IMG/VR virus record: IMGVR_UViG_3300009504_000001
Location: 1-49,567 of that record
Source of the DNA: a virus
Reading direction: 5' to 3' (one strand)
DNA length: 49,567 nt
Shown in pieces: positions 30,850 through 40,421 of this stretch. The notes beneath the pieces were generated by a model. It saw nothing but the letters and a program-made list of their open reading frames with translations. It searched no databases and was not told the DNA's origin. The first letter of the stretch is position 1; each line of letters starts with the position of its first letter. Made by a program: the position numbers and the translations under genes.

Positions 30850-32208
30850 ATGGCTACTGTAATTCCTAGCAGCGGAGGTCGGGCGTTTCTTGACATGATC
30901 GAAGGGATCATGCAGGATAAAGAATCGCGAGAACGCCTTAACCTCATGCGGGAGCAGCTCGCTCTCAGTGAAAGAGGAACTGCACTCGCCGAACGACAGC
31001 AGACGTTAGGAGAGGTTACACAGCTGATGGAGCTAGGCACTCCAGGCTCGTCCATTGCCGACATGCCTTGGCTACATCCGCGTCTCTCTACACTGTTTCC
31101 CGAGGTAGACCTCGCTGACATCGAGGGATTCGGTGGACTCGTACCGACGCCGCAGACGTTCCAGTCGATGGTGGATACCCTGGGCCTCGAAGCGTTGAAG
31201 AACCTATCGAGAGAAGACTTGCAGCTGATATCCGACGATATAGTCCGATCGGCTATATCAGCGCAACTAACCGGGGAGGCGATACTGCCTGATGAGTTGA
31301 AGGTCAGACAGCAGACCGCCCAAGCGTGGATGCACGCCCTCGAGTCCTATGCTCCAACCCCTGAGGATCTCACTCGCATGGCGAGAGACAGGTTTGGCCT
31401 AACTACAATAGACGTCTTCGATCCCGTCACAGGGGCGACCAGATCTTTCGACACTCAGGCGGCGGCCGAGTTGTCCACCCGGCTTCTCATGCAGCAGAGA
31501 GAACAGGGCTTCATGTTCTGGCAAACTGGTCAACTTCCGCCCACCGATGTAGTTGGGGAGTTCATGGATCAGTTGCAAACCGCGGGACTGATTGTGCCTA
31601 GACAGATAGCGCAGAAACTGGTGAGCGCAGCGCACGGGACGAGAGAGGATGTCAGGAAGTTCATCGAGACTTACGCCGCGTCACCTGATGTTATCTCTGC
31701 GATGAACATCTATCTCCATGCAATCTCTCTTGCCGAGGAGAGTGTTTTTGACTTGCTTGACCAACTCCCGGGCGGAGCGGAGTTCAGTAAGACTCTCCAA
31801 CTCCTCGGACACGTGTCTGACGCCTTAGGTAAGGAGGAGACGGGGAAGATTGCCTCCGGACTAATTAAAGCGTGGTTAAGTGCAGGGTGGCCTGTTGCGC
31901 CGTTGACTCGCGGAATATTCGGAGGCAGAAGTGCGACGTGGAATACTCTGACAGAAATCGGAGGCCAACCTGGTCGTCATGAGCAGGATCTACTCCGACT
32001 CCTACAGTCTATCGGACTAGATCCCGCAGAGGTCGGTGTAGCACAGGTCGACGAACGTGCTGCAGCACTCGGCACTGTCATGCGGGAAGTGGGCTCAGGT
32101 CAGGTCGATCCATGGAGAGACGCCGCTGCGTTGATAGCGAGAGGATACACTATGGAAGATATAGCGATCCTTCGTGAAGGCGCAGAGCGGATGGGTATAA
32201 GGAGGTAG
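30850..32208 (+). CDS. Internal virion (ejection) protein B, 452 aa
   Basis: Mostly helical, with N-terminal coiled coil (residues 14-60, EGIMQDKESRERLNLMREQL) and repeated acidic helices. It occupies the T7 gp15 position. No motif identifies an enzyme. GAGGATAAC precedes the ATG. Confidence 0.65.
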   Translation: MATVIPSSGGRAFLDMIEGIMQDKESRERLNLMREQLALSERGTALAERQQTLGEVTQLMELGTPGSSIADMPWLHPRLSTLFPEVDLADIEGFGGLVPTPQTFQSMVDTLGLEALKNLSREDLQLISDDIVRSAISAQLTGEAILPDELKVRQQTAQAWMHALESYAPTPEDLTRMARDRFGLTTIDVFDPVTGATRSFDTQAAAELSTRLLMQQREQGFMFWQTGQLPPTDVVGEFMDQLQTAGLIVPRQIAQKLVSAAHGTREDVRKFIETYAASPDVISAMNIYLHAISLAEESVFDLLDQLPGGAEFSKTLQLLGHVSDALGKEETGKIASGLIKAWLSAGWPVAPLTRGIFGGRSATWNTLTEIGGQPGRHEQDLLRLLQSIGLDPAEVGVAQVDERAAALGTVMREVGSGQVDPWRDAAALIARGYTMEDIAILREGAERMGIRR

Positions 32209-32210
32209 TG

Positions 32211-32369
32211 GTGGAGCAAGATCCTCTCGACTACTGGATTCGATTGAAGTTAATGGAGAGCGACGAGCATGTCTCGCAAGAAGAGAAAGCTGTCGCCTTC
32301 GTTCAACGTCGGGCGTTGGAACAGAAAATCTTCCCTGCTGCCCCTACTCCACCGTCCTCAGGGAGATAG
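32211..32369 (+). CDS. Small protein, 52 aa, GTG start
   Basis: A GTG at 32211 follows AAGGAGG at ideal spacing, right after the preceding stop. The product reads EQDPLDYWIRLKLMESDE, then an acidic/basic helix and PAAPTPPSSGR, ending TAG at 32367-32369. It may be a linker chaperone for the giant protein encoded next. No family. Confidence 0.6.
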   Translation: MEQDPLDYWIRLKLMESDEHVSQEEKAVAFVQRRALEQKIFPAAPTPPSSGR

Positions 32370-32386
32370 ACGCTCCTCTAGCCTCG

Positions 32387-35300
32387 GTGGAGGACATCCG
32401 CGGGATGACGCCGCCGGGAGAAGAGGATAGGACTCTAGCCCAACTAGCCTCAATGGGGCCTGATCCGACAGGGGCTAAGATAGACGCCGTATTGGCGGGC
32501 TTCGGGCAGAGCACTATCCAACTCGCCCGGGGTCCGATACACCTGGCTAGCGACATCGCTAAGTTCTTCACTGAGCAGGACGTACTCCGCGCTGCAAGAG
32601 AACTAGTCGACCAGGTTCACCGCGGTGCAGGTATGACCGCAGACGTTGCCGCCCTTAACGCAGGGCTAACTCCGGAGGAGATCGCCCCATATAAGCTAGC
32701 AGGGAATCTCATAGGTTATATGGCTCCTATCCTCGGCAGCGTCAAATTGGCCTCGCTCATTCTTCGCTCCCCGGTAGCGCTAGAGAAGTGGCCCTTCATC
32801 AGTAGTGTCATCACCGACTCAACCGCAGGGTTGATCTTCGGTGGCGTCTTTGAGGAAGCGGAGGACTGGCGCCAGCGCGGTCATCATATGGTTAGAGAGA
32901 GCGGACTATTCGGTGCCGGCCGCATAATCATCGGTGGACCGATAGTGGCCAAGACCTGGCGGGATAAGCGGTTCCTCTCCTCCGTCGCCCATAAGGAAGT
33001 CGCCTCGATCTTCAAGCAACTCGAAGCCGGGGTGCCGGTGCACTCTCTGACGAAGAAGCAGAACCGTATCCTCAACGTGATGATGAACGAGGAGCAGTAC
33101 CTCTCATCTTCAGTGGCCGCGCAGGATATGTTCAACCGCTCGGGGCCACACGCCGCCATGATACAAGCGATCGTAGACGTAGGAGATCGTCTCACACTCG
33201 GTGGCGTGTTACGTATGGCCACTGACAACGCAGCAGGTACGCGGGAGATCATTAAGAGTGCCCGCGCTGCGTTCCCCTATCTCAAGTTTACCCCGATTAA
33301 GAGAACCCTGACAGGCGTCCCTGGGAAGCCCACACACTATGATATATTCTTCGGCACCCGCGGACTCAACAACGCGCAGAAAGCGCAACTCAAGGCAGAA
33401 GGTAGATTCACTGGGCAGATGGTGAGAACCCAGGGAGGAGAGGCAGACTATCTCTACCTCGGCTTGAGCAAGAAAGGCAGAGCTATCCTTGAGAGGCTCG
33501 ATGGGTCGGGGAAGAAGCGGTACGTTAAGCAAGACAATCTAGTGGATTTGCCTAACTTCCTTGAGAAGCCCCTCGTTGCGTGGGACGCACCGTTCAAGGA
33601 CTTCCGGGCGTTCTACTACGAAACACTCCGGCGACTGCGAGACACTCGCACGGGGTGGACATCAGAAGGAGATGTGATCGAAGCTATCCGCACTGGCACT
33701 ATGGCACTAGACGACGGTGCACGTCGCGCATTCGACGTGTCGGGAGCTATAGTGTATCCCGAGGAGTTGGGCTACGCGTCTATGCGACGCGCGGTCTCGG
33801 GGAGAGAAGTGAGTGAAGCTATCCTCCGTGAAGGTGCGGCCGCCGCTGGTCCTACGGAGACACTCACGTATCTGACCTTCGATGACATCTTCATGGCGTG
33901 GGCGAGGGAGCGGGGGATCGGATCGGCCAAGGATATGGTCGCAGCGAAGGAGGCGTTCACCGGACGTCTACGGAGAGAACTATGGGAGAGCGTGCCTCAA
34001 GCAGATCGCCTGCTTTATGAGAAGGTACTAGCCGAACAGATCAACCTGATCGACAATATGAGGCTGCCGCCGAAACTCCTTGCACATCAGAAGGGGTTCT
34101 CGTGGGAGACGCTAGGAGATGACACGATCATGCTCCGCGAGATAAACTCCGGGGCGCGGATGGTGTTTGCCAAGACCGACGATGCTCTCGGTTGGCTGAA
34201 GGGGATCGTGCGTACCGAAGCAGAACTCCCCACTATCATACCCTCTATGCGCCTAAGCATGGGTCTCTACAACGCAGGTATGCCCGATCCGGGGAGCCTG
34301 TATAAGTTTGAGAAGCTAGCCTCGTTGAACCCTGCGGAACTCCCCACAGCTGGAACCAGAAACATGTGGAACTGGTTGCAGGACGTGGAGAACCTCGCAC
34401 AGATACCCTTCTGGTCGAAAGGTATGTATCACGTCGACCAAGGGGTCAACCTCATGCGAGCAGAGATGACCCCATTCGCCAAGGAGATAGAGAGCATCTG
34501 GCGTGGGGTGAACTATGAGAACAAGGTCAAGTTGGTCGAGGTCTGGCGTCGAGCAGAGAAAGAGAAGTGGTCCACGGCGCAGACTGCTAGAGCTATGAAG
34601 AAGGAGGGTGTACCCACGGCTGGCGTCTCCGCCTATATCAGAGCTAGACGGATCAACGATAGGTTGTTCAAGGAGACTGGCCTCGACGCGAATGCCTACG
34701 TGGATAACTACTACTCTCGCATTCTCCCCTTCCTCGAGTCCACCCACAAGCGGGATGTGTCTATAGCTCTACGCGGCGCGAAGGGGTCTCCCTCGGACAA
34801 GGACTTCTGGTTCGAGTATACCCGCACGGGGGATCTAGCGAAGGTCGAGATGGACCCCGAGCTGGTCATGCAACTCTATACCCGGTCGGTGTTCTGGAAG
34901 AAGCACGTCGACGAGTCCTGGCGCGGACTTAAGAGGATGGCGGGACTGGATACGAAAGATGCCCCCCTTCGCTTCAAGGATCTTCCTGACGGGAAAGAGT
35001 TGTTGGCGTTGAGGAAGAAGATAGACCCTTACGCCAAGATGGACTCTCCGGTAGTCCCCGGGTACGTGAGGAAGATCGTAGCAGAATATCTCAATGCCGT
35101 CAAGGGGACACCACACGCCTCCTACAAGAGTCTCGGAGAGTCGTTCGAGCGGATGTTCAACAAGCTCGGGGTGGCGGTTCGACCAGAGATCATACAGGAT
35201 ATGGTGCACTGCCTGACGGCGGCGCAGTATGGAGCGTATATCGGCATACGCCCGTGGCATATAGCTCGGAACATGACTCAGGTACCCTGGCTGATGTTCG

Positions 35301-36589
35301 GCCGACTCGGTAATAGGCACATGGGTAAGGGACTTGAGCACGCTATGTCTAACGCAGGTATTGAGGAGGCATTCAGCGAGGGGGTTCTCCGCTTGGCCGA
35401 AGCAGCCGTACCTGCGGGCGATGCCGTGTTTAGGTCTCTCCATCATATACCTATTACAGGGAGTACCCTCGCTGGGCAGGCTATCGCAGGGACTATATCA
35501 GCTATGCACCGTGGCGGACAACTCAGCCGGAAAGTAACTCAGAGTATGCTCGCCGGTTATACCAGCAGTGACTCGCTGAACCGCGGGTGGGCATACTTCT
35601 GGCACAAACTCCACACCGGAGAGGCTCTAACTAAGTTCGAGACGGGGAAGATCGGATGGGATAAGTTCGTTGATGATGGTCTACCGTTCTTCGCCCCTGC
35701 GGTCAGGGATAAGTTCAGAGAAATCTACCGCATACATGGTAGAGAGGGCGCACTGCGGTTCATCGGGAAGACGGCATCAGATCAGGTTAACTTTATCTAC
35801 GGCGGCGGCGTCCAGCCTCCGTGGATGCAATCGGTATACGCTCGGGTACTCGGGACGTTCGGTACATGGCCACTGTGGGCCATTGAGAACACCATGACTC
35901 AGGTGCTGAAGCATGGTACACCGCAGCAGGTCGCCGGGTATTACCTACGTACCGCCACCATGTTGGGGGTGTACGGGAACATAATGCTACAGACCGGCTA
36001 CAATCTATTTAGTTGGATTCCGCCGTTGTCGGTCCTCTGGGCAGGAGGACCCTATATGGACTTGTTGGATGCAGCCAGACGGGTGATCTCCGGGCCTATG
36101 GATCAGAAGCTCGCCGCATTGCAGGAGCTAGGCAGACTAGGTTTGCGAGTCACTCTCCCCGGGCAGTCATTCTACCGCGATATGAACCGGGTGTTCACCG
36201 GAGAGGAACCTCCCGAGATTCGTGCTCTAGGCGTATTCCTCGGACGTACATTCGACGACTATCATTGGGCGACGAATATCATCTACGATCCCACCATACC
36301 GGATTTCGAGCTACCCGCAGTGGATCGTATGCGTATGGAGGATGCAGGAGTAAACCGGCTAAACATCCCACGGTTCCCGCCGCCATCTACTCCTCCTCCT
36401 GCTCGTCCCGGGTTGATCGGTGGGCCTCCTCCGGGAGGTCCCACCGGATTGCCTTCGCAACCGATGCCGAATCTACCTATGGAGACTGAACGACCCGGCA
36501 TCCTCGGTCCTCCCGGCGCGATGAGATTAGACCCTGGGTTCTGGGAAAGCATTCGCCTACCTATAGAACGGGAAGGTGGGGAATGGTAG
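32387..36589 (+). CDS. Giant internal virion protein, 1400 aa
   Basis: The largest gene; by place and size it corresponds to T7 gp16 (ejection protein with optional peptidoglycan-lytic part). It is helix-rich with hydrophobic stretches in the last third. A segment YARVLGTFGTWPLWAIENTM (about 1145-1164) and the surrounding helices resemble domains found in large polyvalent proteins of phages and plasmids. The C-terminal 80 residues are Pro/Gly-rich (PPPSTPPPARPG). No lytic transglycosylase motif is clear in residues 1-200. GTG 32387 or ATG 32405 may be the start (GGAGG 11 bases before the latter). The end overlaps the convergent gene by 29 bases. Confidence 0.78.
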   Translation: MEDIRGMTPPGEEDRTLAQLASMGPDPTGAKIDAVLAGFGQSTIQLARGPIHLASDIAKFFTEQDVLRAARELVDQVHRGAGMTADVAALNAGLTPEEIAPYKLAGNLIGYMAPILGSVKLASLILRSPVALEKWPFISSVITDSTAGLIFGGVFEEAEDWRQRGHHMVRESGLFGAGRIIIGGPIVAKTWRDKRFLSSVAHKEVASIFKQLEAGVPVHSLTKKQNRILNVMMNEEQYLSSSVAAQDMFNRSGPHAAMIQAIVDVGDRLTLGGVLRMATDNAAGTREIIKSARAAFPYLKFTPIKRTLTGVPGKPTHYDIFFGTRGLNNAQKAQLKAEGRFTGQMVRTQGGEADYLYLGLSKKGRAILERLDGSGKKRYVKQDNLVDLPNFLEKPLVAWDAPFKDFRAFYYETLRRLRDTRTGWTSEGDVIEAIRTGTMALDDGARRAFDVSGAIVYPEELGYASMRRAVSGREVSEAILREGAAAAGPTETLTYLTFDDIFMAWARERGIGSAKDMVAAKEAFTGRLRRELWESVPQADRLLYEKVLAEQINLIDNMRLPPKLLAHQKGFSWETLGDDTIMLREINSGARMVFAKTDDALGWLKGIVRTEAELPTIIPSMRLSMGLYNAGMPDPGSLYKFEKLASLNPAELPTAGTRNMWNWLQDVENLAQIPFWSKGMYHVDQGVNLMRAEMTPFAKEIESIWRGVNYENKVKLVEVWRRAEKEKWSTAQTARAMKKEGVPTAGVSAYIRARRINDRLFKETGLDANAYVDNYYSRILPFLESTHKRDVSIALRGAKGSPSDKDFWFEYTRTGDLAKVEMDPELVMQLYTRSVFWKKHVDESWRGLKRMAGLDTKDAPLRFKDLPDGKELLALRKKIDPYAKMDSPVVPGYVRKIVAEYLNAVKGTPHASYKSLGESFERMFNKLGVAVRPEIIQDMVHCLTAAQYGAYIGIRPWHIARNMTQVPWLMFGRLGNRHMGKGLEHAMSNAGIEEAFSEGVLRLAEAAVPAGDAVFRSLHHIPITGSTLAGQAIAGTISAMHRGGQLSRKVTQSMLAGYTSSDSLNRGWAYFWHKLHTGEALTKFETGKIGWDKFVDDGLPFFAPAVRDKFREIYRIHGREGALRFIGKTASDQVNFIYGGGVQPPWMQSVYARVLGTFGTWPLWAIENTMTQVLKHGTPQQVAGYYLRTATMLGVYGNIMLQTGYNLFSWIPPLSVLWAGGPYMDLLDAARRVISGPMDQKLAALQELGRLGLRVTLPGQSFYRDMNRVFTGEEPPEIRALGVFLGRTFDDYHWATNIIYDPTIPDFELPAVDRMRMEDAGVNRLNIPRFPPPSTPPPARPGLIGGPPPGGPTGLPSQPMPNLPMETERPGILGPPGAMRLDPGFWESIRLPIEREGGEW

Positions 36590-37751
36590 TCTTACGCTTA
36601 ACTGGGGTATAGGCAGAGGTACCGTCCTCTCGCTTCGTCCGCTCTATCTTCCCCATACGAATCAGCATATGTAGGAGACGGCCGAGGGTCTGGTCGTCTC
36701 CTACCGCTGCGTTCCGGTTCAGAATATCTTGCGTGGTCATCCCCCCGGTGTCTATGATCTGATTGAGAATTCTCTCCATATCCGGGGCATACTCGAACTT
36801 ACCCACCGAGGAGAACGTCCGAGCCATCTTATCCTCGATGCTCCCTAGAACCTCCCACGCCAGCTTTATGTCTCGAGGTTCCACCACGAGATCATTCTTC
36901 TCCGACATTGATAGAAGCATCGCCGTCTTTAGAAGATGCACCTTCGCCTTGCGCCAGTGATACCCTTCGATGCGGTAGTCTGCGGGTACAGACTCTCCGA
37001 CCTCGATGTAGAGTTTATCATACAGTTTCCATGCCTCCGGGGTTAACGTGAACTCGCCACGGAGATTAGCTATCACGTTCAGATCCTCCTGGAGAGCTTC
37101 GACGAGTGGACCAGGAGGAGCTTTCGGATGAGGATTGAGGAACCTCGGCTTGTCCTCGAAGATGAATATAACCCGAGCGGTGAAACCGTGTTCAATCACC
37201 CCTCTTGGCATTCCCTCCGAGATCCACGAAGGGGTAGTACCGCCGAGGATGTTCAACACAGGGTTGTGGATTACGTCCTTCCCCTGATGTTTGGTAGAGT
37301 ACCTCCACCCCTTCGGATTCCACTCACAGTCATATATGTCGGTAAGGAACTGGATCATGGAGAGACCACTCGGATCGATCAGGCTCGATAGTTCTGTACT
37401 ATGAATGGTCATGGCGGCCACCTTCCCTGAGCCACCGATCTTACCTAGACTCTGAATCAGATCTTGAGACGTGACCGCATCCGGACCGAAGATGATCTCA
37501 GGCACTCCGAGAAGTATCCTCCTGCCCGCACGGATAGACGTACTCTTAGCTACCTTCCCCGGCGGGCCGACCAGGATGACATATAGATTAGGATACAGGA
37601 GGTAATGCCCCTGGTCTATCCAGACATTCCTCCTAGCCACACTAGCCAGGACGGACAGACCACACCAAAGATGGAATGAATCCGGAGACTCAAGTTCCTT
37701 GGTGTATTCTGCATATGCCCTGAGCCAGTTACCTGCTACCCGGTCGCTCAT
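36561..37751 (-). CDS. DUF3987-type phage replication ATPase, 396 aa
   Basis: A RecA-like ATPase of the DUF3987 kind, often paired with DNA replication genes. A P-loop variant GPPGKVAKST (about residues 61-70) follows NLYVILV. MTIHSTELSSLID (about 113-125) is a probable Walker B region. The C-terminal 70 residues are winged-helix-like (MTTQDILNRNAAVGDDQTLGRLL). It is likely a helicase or helicase loader; no DnaG-like primase is visible elsewhere. The 3' end meets the giant virion gene tail to tail with no terminator between. Confidence 0.78.
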   Translation of the reverse strand: MSDRVAGNWLRAYAEYTKELESPDSFHLWCGLSVLASVARRNVWIDQGHYLLYPNLYVILVGPPGKVAKSTSIRAGRRILLGVPEIIFGPDAVTSQDLIQSLGKIGGSGKVAAMTIHSTELSSLIDPSGLSMIQFLTDIYDCEWNPKGWRYSTKHQGKDVIHNPVLNILGGTTPSWISEGMPRGVIEHGFTARVIFIFEDKPRFLNPHPKAPPGPLVEALQEDLNVIANLRGEFTLTPEAWKLYDKLYIEVGESVPADYRIEGYHWRKAKVHLLKTAMLLSMSEKNDLVVEPRDIKLAWEVLGSIEDKMARTFSSVGKFEYAPDMERILNQIIDTGGMTTQDILNRNAAVGDDQTLGRLLHMLIRMGKIERTKREDGTSAYTPVKRKTTIPHLPVL

Positions 37752-37974
37752 GACCTATGACTTGTTTCAGGTTAACCCACCCTATCAACACACACCGACG
37801 GAGAACTACACTTTGGTCTATCCCGTGAGTGTGAGATAAGAACTCCGCGATCTCATCAAGAATCCTCTCAGGCAACCGTATGGTCTTAGGTATCATGGGT
37901 CTACGTTGTCTAGTCTCCTCCCGTAGGTCTCGGAGGACTTCGTCTCTACTGTTCGTCATCGTCCTGTTCATCAT
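37729..37974 (-). CDS. Ribbon-helix-helix DNA-binding protein, 81 aa
   Basis: PKTIRLPERILDEIAEFLS, then a turn and GIDQSVVLRRCVLIGWVNLK (residues about 29-70), is a ribbon-helix-helix pattern. RHH dimers bind short palindromes, so this protein is one of two candidates for the GTTCAA palindrome regulator. The start is ATG 37974 or an internal ATG at 37959. It overlaps the upstream small gene by 29 bases and the ATPase gene by 23. Confidence 0.7.
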   Translation of the reverse strand: MMNRTMTNSRDEVLRDLREETRQRRPMIPKTIRLPERILDEIAEFLSHTHGIDQSVVLRRCVLIGWVNLKQVIGHERPGSR

Positions 37975-38119
37975 TCTTCGGAATGACCGAATCGTGTTGA
38001 ATCAAGGTACACCCAGGAGAGAGAATCACTGCCTTACCTCTGTTGGCCCACTCGGCCTCGACGAACTCGATTCGATGTATTACGCCACAGTAGTCGCAAC
38101 GTATCTTGATTCTAGACAT
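37946..38119 (-). CDS. Small zinc-ribbon-like protein, 57 aa
   Basis: ATG 38119 lies in the last codons of the polymerase gene (overlap of eight bases) with AAGGAGATGACGT upstream. The product begins MSRIKIRCDYCGVIHRIEF, has one CxxC, a third cysteine (SPGC, about 34-37) and a very acidic end (NDEQDDDEQ). Metal binding or an acidic-tail mimic of DNA is possible. It stands between the polymerase and the RHH regulator. Confidence 0.7.
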   Translation of the reverse strand: MSRIKIRCDYCGVIHRIEFVEAEWANRGKAVILSPGCTLIQHDSVIPKNDEQDDDEQ

Positions 38120-40421
38120 ACGTCATCTCCTTCCAGTTTCTCCCGACCTTTACATCGATCGGAATAGTCAAGGCATGACGATCGATATAGATCGTACGGA
38201 GCATACACGAGCGGATGATCTCAACGCTCTCCTCCAAGGTTTCCTCCCTTACCTGTAGGAGGCCGCCGTCGTGCATATGAGCGAAGAAGGTATGTTGAGC
38301 AGCAGGCAGGTCAGACAAGAGGCGATCTGCGGCGGCTATCGTCGTTGTAGTCAGATCAGACACGGTAGACTGCGGCTCGTATGACACGGCTTCGGTAAGG
38401 GAGTTGTGTATAGACCCGGTGAATCTCCTCACTCGCCCGAAGGAGTTAGTCAACGTACCAGTCTTCTTCAACTGCGACTTGACCTGCTCCCACCACCACT
38501 TGAGACCAGGGTGAAGTTCGTGGTAGGCAGCGTGGATTCTTCTCGCGCCTGACACGTCGAGACCGATGTTGGTATCGAGATACTCCTTGTTGACGGCGAG
38601 ACGGAACACATCCGGACCCATCACGTAGTTAAGGGCGTGTCGGCAACGCTTGGCGATATATCTCTGTGGGACGTGATCTTTCCCGAGCTCGTCACACATG
38701 GCGACCAACTCTTCGTAGGTCAGGCCGAACGGCAGGCGAGAAGCCAACTGGAGATGGATGTCGATTCCCTTCTCCATGTCCTCCAAGAGATCGTAGTCCT
38801 TGGTCTTCACTGCAACTACACGTGCCTCAGCCTGCGCCTGGTCCCACCCGAGGAAGATGAAGCCGTCGTCAGGGATCAGACACTCGCGCAGATCATCTGG
38901 AGCAGTCTGGAGAGCGACGCCATTCCACCAAGGTATGGTCGAGGAGAGCCGTCCGCTACGTGTCCCCGCCAGGTTCCAGTTGGTGCGAACCCTGTTGTCC
39001 TTATCGATCACCCCGTCGTGTAGGTATCTGGAGACCACGTTCAGATCTTGACGTACTCGGATCACCGCGGTTAAGACCGCCCGGATTGTGGGATCGGACA
39101 TACCAGCGGTGATGTCCATGAGTTCTTTCTGCTCAGTACTCCTCGATGCGCGCTTGACCCCGAGGTCGTCATACACCAAGCGGGCCACTTGCGCCCCAGA
39201 TCTACAATTGATCTTCCTCCCGATAGCCTCAGCTAGCTTCTCCTCGGTTTGCGCCGCTCGTTCCAGGTAGAACTTCTTCTTCCTATTGAGCAGGTCGGCG
39301 TCAATCCGAATACCCTCGGACGAGGCGCGGCAGAATATATCGAATATGGACATGGAGATGTCATACCCCTGCCTGCCGCCGGTGTAGTCGAACTCTCGGG
39401 TCTCGATCTTCTCCATCGCCTCCGCAGTCACTACACTATCCCGACAACAGTATGTCTGTCCTCTTACGTCATCCCTCCCGACGAAGTGTAGCTCATCCTT
39501 GTAGTAGGGCCAACGGGTTAACACCGACCCTATGACGGCGAGACTCTTCTCTCGGATGTCCTGCCAACACGAGTGCCATGCTATCATCGTGTCGTCCCGC
39601 ACGTTTTTAACTTCTATCCCGATCCGATTGAGCGCGACGACATCGAACATAGCGTTTTGCCACACCTTCGGCACATCGGATCCGAGGAGCTTCCGATGAG
39701 CGTCGATGTATTCCATCGGGATGCAGATAGCCCAACTGGGATCGTTAGTATAACTAATATAAGCTATGTCTTCCGGAGCATACCACTCGGTGTCAGCCAC
39801 TATCACACTCCCCGAGAGTAGACGATCAACTGCTTCGTCTACGTCAAACCTACTCGGCTGCACGATGAGGTTAGCCTCGGGGAGAATGATGTCGGGGAAC
39901 TCAGACTCTTCTCGAACCCTGGTCAGATCCCATATCCCCAGAGGTTCTTTGAATAACATCGCGTCATAACCGTGGATATAGAACGCCGGGTGGATAGTGG
40001 GGATTACCTTCAGGTCGGGGACCAGAGTGGAGGATAGAATCGATCCTCTCCATCGCATGATCTGGAGATTACCCGTGAGCGCCCAAAGAGCGTAGTTTCC
40101 CAGAGGGACGACCACGTTCGGCTTAACCGATTTGATCTCCGTCGCCAGCTCTATTATCCCATCCATGTACTCTTGAGTAGGGGAGCCGCTTCGGAAGAAG
40201 AATGCTTCCTTCTCCTTGGGCTTCTGAGGGATCATATACTTTATCACGTTCGTGATGTATACGCTCTCACGACGTATGCCCGCTGCTGCGAGTAGGCGAT
40301 CCAACTGCCCGCCCGCAGGGCCGACGAACGGAGCGCCGTGCTTAACCTCATCCCAACTAGGCGCCTCGCCCACTAGCATTATGTCTGCGTTCTTCGGGCC
40401 GATGGCAGGAACTCGGATCAC
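38112..40421 (-). CDS. DNA polymerase A fused to a uracil-DNA glycosylase domain
   Basis: Replicative polymerase, 769 aa. Residues 1-165 are a family 4-like uracil-DNA glycosylase: GEAPSWDE (18-25), PFVGPAG (31-37), ITNVIKY (56-62), VVPLGNYALWAL, IHPAFY (143-148). Residues about 200-345 are a 3'-5' exonuclease with all three motifs: DTE (210-212), NAMFD (256-260), YCCRD (324-328). The polymerase has TRSGRLSS (487-494), motif A DQAQAEAR (527-534), motif B around K591 and motif C HDG (717-719), in which the usual HDE glutamate is glycine. The GTG start overlaps the upstream stop as GTGA with AAGGAGG upstream. It might remove uracil during copying. Confidence 0.92.
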   Translation of the reverse strand: MIRVPAIGPKNADIMLVGEAPSWDEVKHGAPFVGPAGGQLDRLLAAAGIRRESVYITNVIKYMIPQKPKEKEAFFFRSGSPTQEYMDGIIELATEIKSVKPNVVVPLGNYALWALTGNLQIMRWRGSILSSTLVPDLKVIPTIHPAFYIHGYDAMLFKEPLGIWDLTRVREESEFPDIILPEANLIVQPSRFDVDEAVDRLLSGSVIVADTEWYAPEDIAYISYTNDPSWAICIPMEYIDAHRKLLGSDVPKVWQNAMFDVVALNRIGIEVKNVRDDTMIAWHSCWQDIREKSLAVIGSVLTRWPYYKDELHFVGRDDVRGQTYCCRDSVVTAEAMEKIETREFDYTGGRQGYDISMSIFDIFCRASSEGIRIDADLLNRKKKFYLERAAQTEEKLAEAIGRKINCRSGAQVARLVYDDLGVKRASRSTEQKELMDITAGMSDPTIRAVLTAVIRVRQDLNVVSRYLHDGVIDKDNRVRTNWNLAGTRSGRLSSTIPWWNGVALQTAPDDLRECLIPDDGFIFLGWDQAQAEARVVAVKTKDYDLLEDMEKGIDIHLQLASRLPFGLTYEELVAMCDELGKDHVPQRYIAKRCRHALNYVMGPDVFRLAVNKEYLDTNIGLDVSGARRIHAAYHELHPGLKWWWEQVKSQLKKTGTLTNSFGRVRRFTGSIHNSLTEAVSYEPQSTVSDLTTTTIAAADRLLSDLPAAQHTFFAHMHDGGLLQVREETLEESVEIIRSCMLRTIYIDRHALTIPIDVKVGRNWKEMTYV

